Assembly: GCF_002453355.1 (NCBI RefSeq) | Contig: NZ_DKGQ01000013.1 | Location: 1 to 64,000 of the forward strand | Direction: 5' to 3' | Length of the DNA: 64,000 nt | From: Psychrobacter sp. UBA6766 | GTDB taxonomy: Bacteria > Pseudomonadota > Gammaproteobacteria > Pseudomonadales > Moraxellaceae | In this document: piece after piece, positions 21,415-29,048 of the stretch | Numbering within the stretch: position 1 is the stretch's first letter | How the letters are laid out: each line of letters opens with the position of its first letter | Position numbers and translations under genes: made by a program | Notes under the pieces: generated by a model | The model's input: the letters and a program-made list of their open reading frames with translations, nothing else | Databases searched by the model: none | What the model was told of the DNA's origin: nothing

Positions 21415-23997
21415 ATGAGTGAACATAAAATTGCCCAAGACAATATCGACATCGATGTCGACGTTTCATCTAGCGTTGCTGATAATAATACGCTAAATAC
21501 CTCATCTGACGATACGTTAGAAAACGAGTCAGAATCGACGTCTGAAACTGTCGAAGACAATGGCAACAAAGTTAAAGATGGCGAAGAGAACTATCTTCCG
21601 CTGCTAGCATTACGCGATGTCGTTGTTTATCCGCATATGCAAATTGCCTTATTTGTCGGTCGTGCGCCCTCGGTAAAAGCCGTTGAATTGGCACAAGCCG
21701 AATATGGTAATAAAGTATTGGTTGTGGCGCAAAAAGACTCGCTAACCGAGGATATTGATCAAGATAACTTGTATCAGTACGGAACCGTGTGCCGCATCGT
21801 CAGTACCATGCCGCATGATAGCGATGAGAATTGCATCAAAGTACTGATTGAAGGTCAATACCGTGCTCGCGTCGATAGCATCGAAAATCATGACGAGCTA
21901 TTGATGGCAGGCTTTACGCGTGCTGATCTCGATGTCACTATGGACGAGAGCCAGCAAAAAAATACCATTCAAGCCTTAACGACATTGTTTGAAGGCTATG
22001 CCGATGCGCGCCTGCGTAATGCCCGTGAGCTAACCCGCGTCGCAAAACGTATCGATGATTTGCTTGAGCTGGTGTATTTTATCTCAACCCGAGTGTCGAT
22101 GGATTTAGATATCAAGCAATCGTTTTTAGAAAAAGATGATATCAAAACCCACATCAATACCTTGACCGAATATCTCGTTAAACAAAGTGCTGAGCAAAAT
22201 ATCGAGCAAGATATCCAAGATGCCGTTCGTCAGCAAATGGAAGACAATCAGCGCGAGTACTTCTTAAACGAGAAGATGAAAGCCATCAAAAACGAGCTGT
22301 CAGATATGAATGACGGCGCGTTCGATGAAGATGACGTGGCTGAGCTTGAGCAGCGTTTAGATGAAGCTGACCTACCAGAAGATGTGCGTAAAAAAGCGGA
22401 ACAAGAGCTAAAAAAACTTAAAACGATGCCGCCTGCATCGAGTGAGTCTTCAGTCGTTCGTAACTATATTGAATGGATTTTGGATACGCCGTGGAATGCG
22501 ACGACCAAAGTTTCCATCAATTTAGACAAAGCTAAAACCGTCTTAGATGAAGATCATTACGGCTTGCAAGACGTTAAAGACCGTATTTTAGAGTATCTCG
22601 CCGTTCAGTCGCGGGTGAAAAAACTGCGCGGTCCGATTCTTTGCTTAGTAGGTCCTCCGGGTGTCGGTAAAACTTCATTGGGCGAGTCGATTGCTCGTGC
22701 TACCGGTCGTAAGTTCGTTCGCATGGCGTTAGGTGGCGTCCGTGATGAAGCGGAAATTCGTGGTCATCGCCGAACCTATATCGGTGCGATGCCAGGTAAA
22801 ATTGTCCAGTCATTAGCGAAAGTCGAAGTTAAAAACCCGCTATTCTTGTTGGATGAAATCGACAAGATGGCGCAAGACTTCCGTGGCGATCCAGCATCAG
22901 CGTTACTTGAAGTGTTAGACCCCTCACAGAACGATACCTTTAACGACCATTATTTGGATATGGACTTAGATTTATCGCAAGTGATGTTTATTTGTACCGC
23001 CAACAGCATGGACATTCCGCCAGCACTACTTGACCGTATGGAAGTCATTCGTCTGCCGGGTTATACCGAAGAAGAAAAGGTCAATATCGCGCAAAAATAT
23101 CTCGTGCCAAAAGCGATCAAAAATAACGGTCTCAAAGAAGGTGAGATTGAAATTGTTGAAGCGGCATTGCACAGCATCGTTCGCAGCTATACGCGTGAAG
23201 CTGGCGTTCGAAACCTTGAGCGTGAAGTCAATAAAATCTGCCGTAAAGTGGTTCGCGGTTCGGTCGAAACTCATGGCGCGCGTGCTCCTAAAAAAGCAGA
23301 ACGTGAGCTAGTGGTGGTCAATGACAAAAACATCGATGACTATCTAGGTGTGCATCAGTATGACTACGGTCTAGCGGAAGAAGAGCCTGAGATTGGTCGC
23401 GTGACTGGGCTTGCTTGGACACAAGTCGGTGGTGAGCTACTGACCATCGAAGCTGTCGCCATGAAAGGTAAAGGCGAGCTAAGCTTTACCGGTTCACTTG
23501 GCGATGTGATGAAAGAGTCGATTCGCGCCGCTATGAGCGTCGTTCGTGCTCGCGGTGATAGCTTAGGGATTGATTATGAGACCTTTAAAACCACTGACGT
23601 CCACGTCCATATGCCAGAAGGCGCAACACCGAAAGACGGTCCATCGGCAGGTGGTGCGCTAACCACAGCGTTAGTATCGGCATTAACGGGTATTGCGATT
23701 CGTCCAGATATTGCGATGACAGGCGAGATTACCTTACGCGGTAAAATCCTACGCATCGGTGGTCTTAAAGAGAAGCTACTTGCTGCGCATCGCGGTGGAA
23801 TCAAGCATGTGTTGATTCCAGCGACCAATGAGCGCGACTTAGCTGATATCCCTGATAACGTCAAAGAAGGCTTGACCATTCAGCCAGTCGCGACGATCGA
23901 TGAGATATTAAAAGTAGCATTGGTCAGCATGCCAATACCGATTAAGCCTGCGAAAGTAACGGTTGATAAAACCAAAGGTAAAGCGCTACACAATTAA
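21415..23997 (+). CDS. lon: ATP-dependent protease Lon
   Basis: Lon is a cytoplasmic AAA+ serine protease that degrades damaged and short-lived regulatory proteins. The 860-residue protein has an acidic Asp/Ser-rich extension of about 58 residues, absent from E. coli Lon. The LON substrate-binding domain starts at LPLLALRDVVVYPHM. The AAA+ domain follows with GPPGVGKT at 413-420 and LFLLDEIDKM. The protease domain has the Ser-Lys dyad S744 (PKDGPSAGG) and K787, spaced 43 residues as in E. coli. The ATG at 21415 follows GAGGAAG at ideal spacing; the in-frame GTG at 21397 does not. Confidence 0.98.
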   Translation: MSEHKIAQDNIDIDVDVSSSVADNNTLNTSSDDTLENESESTSETVEDNGNKVKDGEENYLPLLALRDVVVYPHMQIALFVGRAPSVKAVELAQAEYGNKVLVVAQKDSLTEDIDQDNLYQYGTVCRIVSTMPHDSDENCIKVLIEGQYRARVDSIENHDELLMAGFTRADLDVTMDESQQKNTIQALTTLFEGYADARLRNARELTRVAKRIDDLLELVYFISTRVSMDLDIKQSFLEKDDIKTHINTLTEYLVKQSAEQNIEQDIQDAVRQQMEDNQREYFLNEKMKAIKNELSDMNDGAFDEDDVAELEQRLDEADLPEDVRKKAEQELKKLKTMPPASSESSVVRNYIEWILDTPWNATTKVSINLDKAKTVLDEDHYGLQDVKDRILEYLAVQSRVKKLRGPILCLVGPPGVGKTSLGESIARATGRKFVRMALGGVRDEAEIRGHRRTYIGAMPGKIVQSLAKVEVKNPLFLLDEIDKMAQDFRGDPASALLEVLDPSQNDTFNDHYLDMDLDLSQVMFICTANSMDIPPALLDRMEVIRLPGYTEEEKVNIAQKYLVPKAIKNNGLKEGEIEIVEAALHSIVRSYTREAGVRNLEREVNKICRKVVRGSVETHGARAPKKAERELVVVNDKNIDDYLGVHQYDYGLAEEEPEIGRVTGLAWTQVGGELLTIEAVAMKGKGELSFTGSLGDVMKESIRAAMSVVRARGDSLGIDYETFKTTDVHVHMPEGATPKDGPSAGGALTTALVSALTGIAIRPDIAMTGEITLRGKILRIGGLKEKLLAAHRGGIKHVLIPATNERDLADIPDNVKEGLTIQPVATIDEILKVALVSMPIPIKPAKVTVDKTKGKALHN

Positions 23998-24029
23998 TTG
24001 AATAATTAATTAATCAGTCTTAGCCATTC

Positions 24030-24064
24030 AAAAGCCGCTTACAGCAATGTAGGCGGCTTTTTTT
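24030..24064 (+). terminator. lon: Rho-independent terminator of lon
   Basis: AAAAGCCGC and GGCGGCTTTT form the stem, with further pairing inside (TTAC/GTA), followed by a run of seven T. It lies about 35 bases after the lon stop. Confidence 0.9.
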
Positions 24065-24139
24065 GGCAATAATAAACAACAATCTAAATAAAACCCTATG
24101 CTATATTTTATACAAATGTTTATTAACTAGGAAAGTATA

Positions 24140-25234
24140 ATGTTAAATCATTTAAGCGTGTCTCTAGTTGTAATAAGCACATTACTACCCTTCGCTTTAT
24201 TAGGCTGCCAGACCAACAGCCTTAATCATTCAGCACAAACCAGTACCGTTATCGACGATAAAAACTGGTCAGCGACCACGCTCGAATCCAGACTGTTTCA
24301 AACCACCACGAAATATGAGTGGCAATTAACCCATGTCAGCGATGATAAGGGTCGAATCAAGCCTTTTAACCAAAAGCTGCCTTTGATAATGGAGGTACAT
24401 CCAAGCCTTTTAACATTTACAGAAGGCTGTCAGCGTCAACAAGTTTCTTTTGATATGTGGTTACCATTACCGTACCTTTACGGGCAAATCAATATCAGAG
24501 AACCATCTGATAACTGCACCACAGTAAACCATTCAATTATCGAAAATTTGAGTAATAAAAACACAATCAAAAACAAAACAGGAAATGTCGTAAATGGTGT
24601 TTTTATACCCTATTCAGATACAGCTTTCAGATTTGATCCAGTACTACCAAACTCTGCACAGAATTCTAACAAGACATTAAAACATCTGGCTCTAAAAACC
24701 AATAAAGGAAAAACGCTGATTTTTTCGGGTACGCCCAAGCCTGAATATCCTGTGGCGGGCATGCCGCTTACCAATGAATTATTAGAGCGATACCAATGGC
24801 GTCTTATTAGTGCAACTGACGATACCAATAAAACTATTAATAAATTTAATCGTCTAGATGTACCTATTACTGCAAACTACAGGCTCGGTTCACATGATTA
24901 TAGCAATCCTCAGCAAAGTAGTTTTAGCCAAAGTATTGGATTTTCTGTCGGATGCAATGGGGCTGGTGGGTCTTATGCTTTATCTACTAATCAGACGTTG
25001 CTAATTGGTGGCAACCCTTCAATGATGGTAGGGTGTGGTGATGACATTGATGATATTGAATCAAGCCTTAGCCGCCTAATGCTTTATAGCGCTAGTCAGT
25101 TAACATTGATCAATCTTGATAAGCAGAGAGTATCCAGTCCTTCTGATAACTCTGAATCTAGCTATCTCCTTACTCAAAAGTTAGAATCAGGCGAAACGTT
25201 TATCTGGAAGAATGAAATAAAGAAAACACCTTAG
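24140..25234 (+). CDS. META-domain lipoprotein, paralogue 1 of 3
   Basis: A 364-residue predicted lipoprotein with the lipobox LLGC (lipidated Cys23, followed by QT). It has two similar halves. One META-like module starts at YEWQLTHVSDDKGRI (about residue 55). The other starts at GMPLTNELLERYQWRLISATDD (about 208) and has the META/HslJ signature SVGCNGAGGSY...MVGCGDD...E. The two Cys of the second half are conserved in all three paralogues. The META domain occurs in HslJ-type outer-membrane stress proteins. The gene lies 39 bases before its paralogue. Function unknown; an envelope stress or protective role is inferred. Confidence 0.8.
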   Translation: MLNHLSVSLVVISTLLPFALLGCQTNSLNHSAQTSTVIDDKNWSATTLESRLFQTTTKYEWQLTHVSDDKGRIKPFNQKLPLIMEVHPSLLTFTEGCQRQQVSFDMWLPLPYLYGQINIREPSDNCTTVNHSIIENLSNKNTIKNKTGNVVNGVFIPYSDTAFRFDPVLPNSAQNSNKTLKHLALKTNKGKTLIFSGTPKPEYPVAGMPLTNELLERYQWRLISATDDTNKTINKFNRLDVPITANYRLGSHDYSNPQQSSFSQSIGFSVGCNGAGGSYALSTNQTLLIGGNPSMMVGCGDDIDDIESSLSRLMLYSASQLTLINLDKQRVSSPSDNSESSYLLTQKLESGETFIWKNEIKKTP

Positions 25235-25273
25235 CCTCTATTCATTTTCATATTTTTTAAAAAGGATTTTACA

Positions 25274-26380
25274 ATGCTCCTGCCACCTATAAAGCGCTCA
25301 TTAACTATTATCAGTTTGTCTGTAGCAGTGGGATTAATGGGTTGCCAGTCTGCGCCATTGAATAGTATCCAGCAGACCACTATCGTCAACGCACCTGTTA
25401 TTAAAGATAAATCTAACTTTACTGACGAGATAGTAATTAAAGAATCACAAGTAATGCAATGGGTAGCTCACTATGACTGGCAATTGGCGCAAGTAATTAA
25501 TCAAAACGGTAATATCGTCGATATTGCAAACTTTACGCCGATTACCTTACAAGTAGCACCTAGTTCCATCAGTCTTTATCAAGGCTGTGAGCAGTATAGG
25601 ATGGATTTTTATGCGATGTCCGCGCCGCCTTATCCCTATTATTCTCATCTTGCTAAAATACCCAAAACTTGTCATAACGACAATAGTACTGATACTGCAA
25701 CTAAAGAGGATAATAGTATTCAATCGCTATTTGTTGAGTACGCACCTGTTAGGCTTAATTTTGAGTTATTGCCAACTTCGCATTTAACATCAGAATCAAC
25801 GCCAGTCGCCATACAAGCTGCCCCTAAACGTTTGGCACTTAATATCGAAAACGGCAATCGCTTAATCTTTATAGGTTCATCTAAAACGTTGGCAGCTCCC
25901 ACTGGATTGCCCATTACTAATGAATTATTGGAGCAGTATCATTGGACGCTGGTAAGCGCCGTCAGTAATACTTATGATGCAAAAGGGGAATTAACTAGAA
26001 AATCTTTGGGAAATTTTTATCACCCTGATCACCCTATTTCAGCGAGCTTTGAGAGTTGGCCTGACAGTCAATACGCATCCTTTAGCTCAGGCTGTAATGG
26101 CTCGCGCGCGCCTTATTCTTTACTCAATGATAATACCTTCGAAGTCGGCATTATTATTAGTACTGTAATGGGCTGCGGTGAGACAGGCAATAGAATCGAG
26201 TCCGCTTTGTTTGATTTAATGCGTGATAGCAGCAGTCAGCTGACATTAAGTTTGCAACCTTCAGAACAAGTATCGACCTCATCAAAAAACCAAATTAATT
26301 TTCCACACTATAACCTATTGCAAACGATGGCAACAGGCGAAACCTTAGTTTGGCAAAACGAAATAAAAGAGGCGCCTTAA
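25274..26380 (+). CDS. META-domain lipoprotein, paralogue 2 of 3
   Basis: A 368-residue paralogue of the genes on both sides, with the lipobox LMGC (Cys24, then QS). The first module begins YDWQLAQVINQNGNI and holds LYQGCEQYRMDFYA. The second begins GLPITNELLEQYHWTLVSAV and holds FSSGCNGSRAPYSLL...TVMGCGETGNRIESAL, the META signature. Both ends match the neighbours (ATGETLVWQNEIKEAP resembles SGETFIWKNEIKKTP). A ribosome site AAAAAGGA precedes the start. Tandem duplication is the simplest origin. The role is unknown. Confidence 0.8.
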   Translation: MLLPPIKRSLTIISLSVAVGLMGCQSAPLNSIQQTTIVNAPVIKDKSNFTDEIVIKESQVMQWVAHYDWQLAQVINQNGNIVDIANFTPITLQVAPSSISLYQGCEQYRMDFYAMSAPPYPYYSHLAKIPKTCHNDNSTDTATKEDNSIQSLFVEYAPVRLNFELLPTSHLTSESTPVAIQAAPKRLALNIENGNRLIFIGSSKTLAAPTGLPITNELLEQYHWTLVSAVSNTYDAKGELTRKSLGNFYHPDHPISASFESWPDSQYASFSSGCNGSRAPYSLLNDNTFEVGIIISTVMGCGETGNRIESALFDLMRDSSSQLTLSLQPSEQVSTSSKNQINFPHYNLLQTMATGETLVWQNEIKEAP

Positions 26381-26435
26381 CAATATTTAAATTATTTATA
26401 CGGATCTACATTTAATATAAAAACGGATAAGCATT

Positions 26436-27587
26436 ATGACCCTTTTATGCCATTTATTGACGCCAGCTCGTACGCTTACTTTAATAAGCATGTTGGGCGT
26501 GGCAAGCTTAGTCGGCTGCCAGACTATAGATAATAGCGTAATTGAATCGATAACCGCTAAAGCGCCAAAACCAGTAGAGAACAATGAAGCGATTATTACG
26601 TTTCCACAAAGTGAAGATAATGAATACATTGCCTCATGGAAACTGCCCGAGCTACCAGTTGAAAGCCTCAACCGCTTTGATTGGAAACTGGTGCGCTGGA
26701 TAGATAGCCAAGATGTGGTCACTCATGTGGATTCTGATAGCTATGCTGGGGGCGATACTGTACCGCCATTGATAATGGATGTGCGTCCGAGCAATATAGT
26801 ATTTACATATGACTGCCAGCGTTATCGCCTGCATCATGATGGCTATCATAATTATACTTATAGCTCTTTTGGCGTCACGACTACCACCCCAGCATCCTGT
26901 AAAATAAGGGATAAGCAAGTGGCAAGCGATATTGCGGATTATTTAAATCAGCTATTTCCAAAGTATGGCCGAGGCCGTTTTAACCTTAAAGTCATCTCAA
27001 CACCACAACAGCTATTGCCAAAACTACCTTCTGTCTTAAATAGTACATCTTTAAAAAAACCAACTCCTTATGAATTGGCATTAAACGCCCAAGACAAACA
27101 GTTTATCTTTGAGGGTACGCCTAAAAAATTACAGCCGATATCTGGGCTTCCAATTACCTATGAGCTGTTAAAAACCTATCGATGGCGACTCGTTAGCGCG
27201 GTCGATAGTAATAATAAAGCTATTATTGAGATCAGCCGTCCAGGGTTTCCCGTCAGCGCCTATTTTGGTTTTCCCGTATACAATGAGGAGCATCAAGTGG
27301 GGTTTGGCTCAGACTGTAATGGCGTTGGTGGCCCCTATATTTTAACGCCTGACAATATGCTGTTAATTGGCTCAGGGCCGCAAACCATGATGGGATGTGG
27401 CCCAAAACGCGAGGCCGCCGAAGACAAAATCCGAGAGCTTGAGCAACTAAGTAAAAGCCAATTAACCTTAGAGCAACTTTCAAACGCCAATATCGACAAT
27501 CCAAGCCTACCTTATTATCTGCTTACCCAAAAGCTTGATACAGGCGAAACAGTAATCTGGAAAAACCAAAAAACCGTCACGCGTTAA
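26436..27587 (+). CDS. META-domain lipoprotein, paralogue 3 of 3
   Basis: The third and longest copy, 383 residues, with the lipobox LVGC (Cys28, then QT). The first module starts FDWKLVRWIDSQDVV and carries FTYDCQRYRLHHDGY. The second starts GLPITYELLKTYRWRLVSAVDS and carries GSDCNGVGGPYIL...TMMGCGPKREAAEDKI. The end TGETVIWKNQK repeats the paralogues. The three copies are diverged in the middle, so the duplication is not recent. A strong hairpin terminator follows, which closes the three-gene unit. Confidence 0.8.
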   Translation: MTLLCHLLTPARTLTLISMLGVASLVGCQTIDNSVIESITAKAPKPVENNEAIITFPQSEDNEYIASWKLPELPVESLNRFDWKLVRWIDSQDVVTHVDSDSYAGGDTVPPLIMDVRPSNIVFTYDCQRYRLHHDGYHNYTYSSFGVTTTTPASCKIRDKQVASDIADYLNQLFPKYGRGRFNLKVISTPQQLLPKLPSVLNSTSLKKPTPYELALNAQDKQFIFEGTPKKLQPISGLPITYELLKTYRWRLVSAVDSNNKAIIEISRPGFPVSAYFGFPVYNEEHQVGFGSDCNGVGGPYILTPDNMLLIGSGPQTMMGCGPKREAAEDKIRELEQLSKSQLTLEQLSNANIDNPSLPYYLLTQKLDTGETVIWKNQKTVTR

Positions 27588-27603
27588 TATAAATTCAAGG
27601 CAC

Positions 27604-27640
27604 AAAAAAGCCAAGCATAAAACAAACGCTTGGCTTTCTA
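27604..27640. terminator. Bidirectional terminator after the META-lipoprotein genes
   Basis: A perfect 10-bp inverted repeat AAAGCCAAGC/GCTTGGCTTT with an 11-base loop lies between convergent genes. Confidence 0.88.
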
Positions 27641-27666
27641 TATCAAAAGCTAGCCATTACAGACCA

Positions 27667-28086
27667 CTATTTAATCGTCACCGTCATATAATATGGCTTT
27701 GGCGTATTGCCTTCGCGAGCTTGATTGCGCGGTTGCAACACACGAATGGTATGCTCACCCGTTTTATCTAGTGTCACCGTCTCAGAACTGATATCTGGCG
27801 AATTGGTGCCATAAAGTACAGGATATACATCATTACTACCAACGATGGTTGCGCTGACTTTTTGTCCTTTTTTGGCATAGAACTGATACTCGCAATATTT
27901 ACTTCCTTTAATCGCGCCCGCCCGATTCACATCAAAGCTGCCCTTTGCCATACGTAATTCTTTAACACCGCAATCGGCGTTATAGTGTAAGTCGCCTGTT
28001 TGCGATGCCGCTTGTGCACTACCACCTACGCTCATCAGCCCCAATCCCAATATAGCTGCAGTAGTAATTTTAGACATAATAGTCAT
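27667..28086 (-). CDS. Periplasmic g-type lysozyme inhibitor, PliG-like
   Basis: A 139-residue secreted protein with a signal peptide of about 26 residues (ending GGSAQA). The mature part resembles the Escherichia coli PliG family: GAIKGSKYCEYQFYAKKGQK in the middle, and HTIRVLQPRNQAREGNTPKPY near the C-terminus, which fits the RVLQ-RN-AR pattern I recall for PliG. PliG binds and blocks goose-type lysozyme in the periplasm. Two Cys (in DCGVKE and KYCEY) could pair. The ATG at 28086 has AAGGAG 5 bases ahead. The assignment rests on remembered motif similarity. Confidence 0.72.
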   Translation of the reverse strand: MTIMSKITTAAILGLGLMSVGGSAQAASQTGDLHYNADCGVKELRMAKGSFDVNRAGAIKGSKYCEYQFYAKKGQKVSATIVGSNDVYPVLYGTNSPDISSETVTLDKTGEHTIRVLQPRNQAREGNTPKPYYMTVTIK

Positions 28087-28304
28087 GATGACTCCTTATT
28101 GTTTTATAAATATTTATTATTGTTATTTCAATTCGTCATGATGAATGATATTGCATTTGATTAACACTGACATTCGTCATTTTATTTTGGCCAAACGTAA
28201 TTACGAGCTACTTTAATGTTGCTATATCTATAGTACAAGACTTACATATATTAACGCTTTGTTGCGCTTTTGATGAATATCTACCGATTTAGCTTGGCTA
28301 TACT

Positions 28305-28334
28305 ATTTATCGAGCTCAAAGAAACTCGATAAAT
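28305..28334. repeat. Perfect 10-bp inverted repeat upstream of sodC
   Basis: ATTTATCGAG and CTCGATAAAT are separated by 10 bases and end 28 bases before the sodC ATG. The repeat could be an operator or a 5'-UTR hairpin. No known consensus is recognised. Confidence 0.5.
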
Positions 28335-28362
28335 TTTAAATATAATATAAAGGAAGACAATA

Positions 28363-28920
28363 ATGAATAAGACGATGCTTGCAAGTGCACTATTATGCGG
28401 TTCTGCCCTAGCGATGACGGGTTGCCAAACGGTAGAAGGTCAAATGCAAACGGGTAATCCTGTTAATCAGCCCGCGCTAAAATCAACCATTAAGGCAGTT
28501 TCTGGTAATAAAGATGAAGTGGGACAAGTGTTCTTGCGCCCAGTAGACGGTGGCGTTCAAGTTTATGGTAAACTTATGAATTTGCAACCTGGTAAAACAG
28601 TCGCATTACATATTCATGAAACGGGTAGCTGCGCCAATATGGGTAAAGCGGCTGGTGGTCATTTTAATCCAGACAACAAGCCGCACTCTAACCCTGATGA
28701 CATGAATGGTCATGCAGGTGATTTACCAAACTTGACGGCCAATGCCGACGGCGTGGCAACGATTAACTATGTGAATAAGAAAATATCTGCTGCTGATGTC
28801 GGTAAATATAGCGTTAACCGTCGAGCCTTTATCGTGCATAGCGGTGCTGACGACTATAAGAGCCAGCCAGCTGGTAATTCAGGTGAGCGCGTTGCCTGTG
28901 GTATCATAGAAAAGATCTAA
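28363..28920 (+). CDS. sodC: Superoxide dismutase [Cu-Zn], lipoprotein
   Basis: SodC converts superoxide to peroxide and oxygen in the periplasm. The 185-residue protein has a lipobox MTGC (Cys21), so it is probably membrane-anchored. Copper ligands are H83, H85, H100 and H159; zinc ligands are H100 (shared), H108, H117 and D120. The structural disulfide is C90-C179, and the active-site arginine is R176. All key residues are present. The ribosome site AAGGAAG precedes the ATG. An inverted repeat lies just upstream, and a terminator follows. Its neighbours (lysozyme inhibitor, META lipoproteins) also look like envelope defence. Confidence 0.95.
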   Translation: MNKTMLASALLCGSALAMTGCQTVEGQMQTGNPVNQPALKSTIKAVSGNKDEVGQVFLRPVDGGVQVYGKLMNLQPGKTVALHIHETGSCANMGKAAGGHFNPDNKPHSNPDDMNGHAGDLPNLTANADGVATINYVNKKISAADVGKYSVNRRAFIVHSGADDYKSQPAGNSGERVACGIIEKI

Positions 28921-28995
28921 TAAGGTTTAACAAATGAGATTTAAAGAATAGCGTTTAAAGTTAAATGCTATTGGTTTCATGAAAATCCATAGCAT

Positions 28996-29030
28996 AAAAA
29001 AAACCTCTTAGATATTCTAAGAGGTTTTTT
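28996..29030. terminator. Bidirectional terminator between sodC and topA
   Basis: AACCTCTTAGA and TCTAAGAGGTT form an 11-bp stem with a 3-base loop, flanked by A and T runs. It lies between convergent genes. Confidence 0.9.
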
Positions 29031-29048
29031 AGTGATAACATCAGGTTT

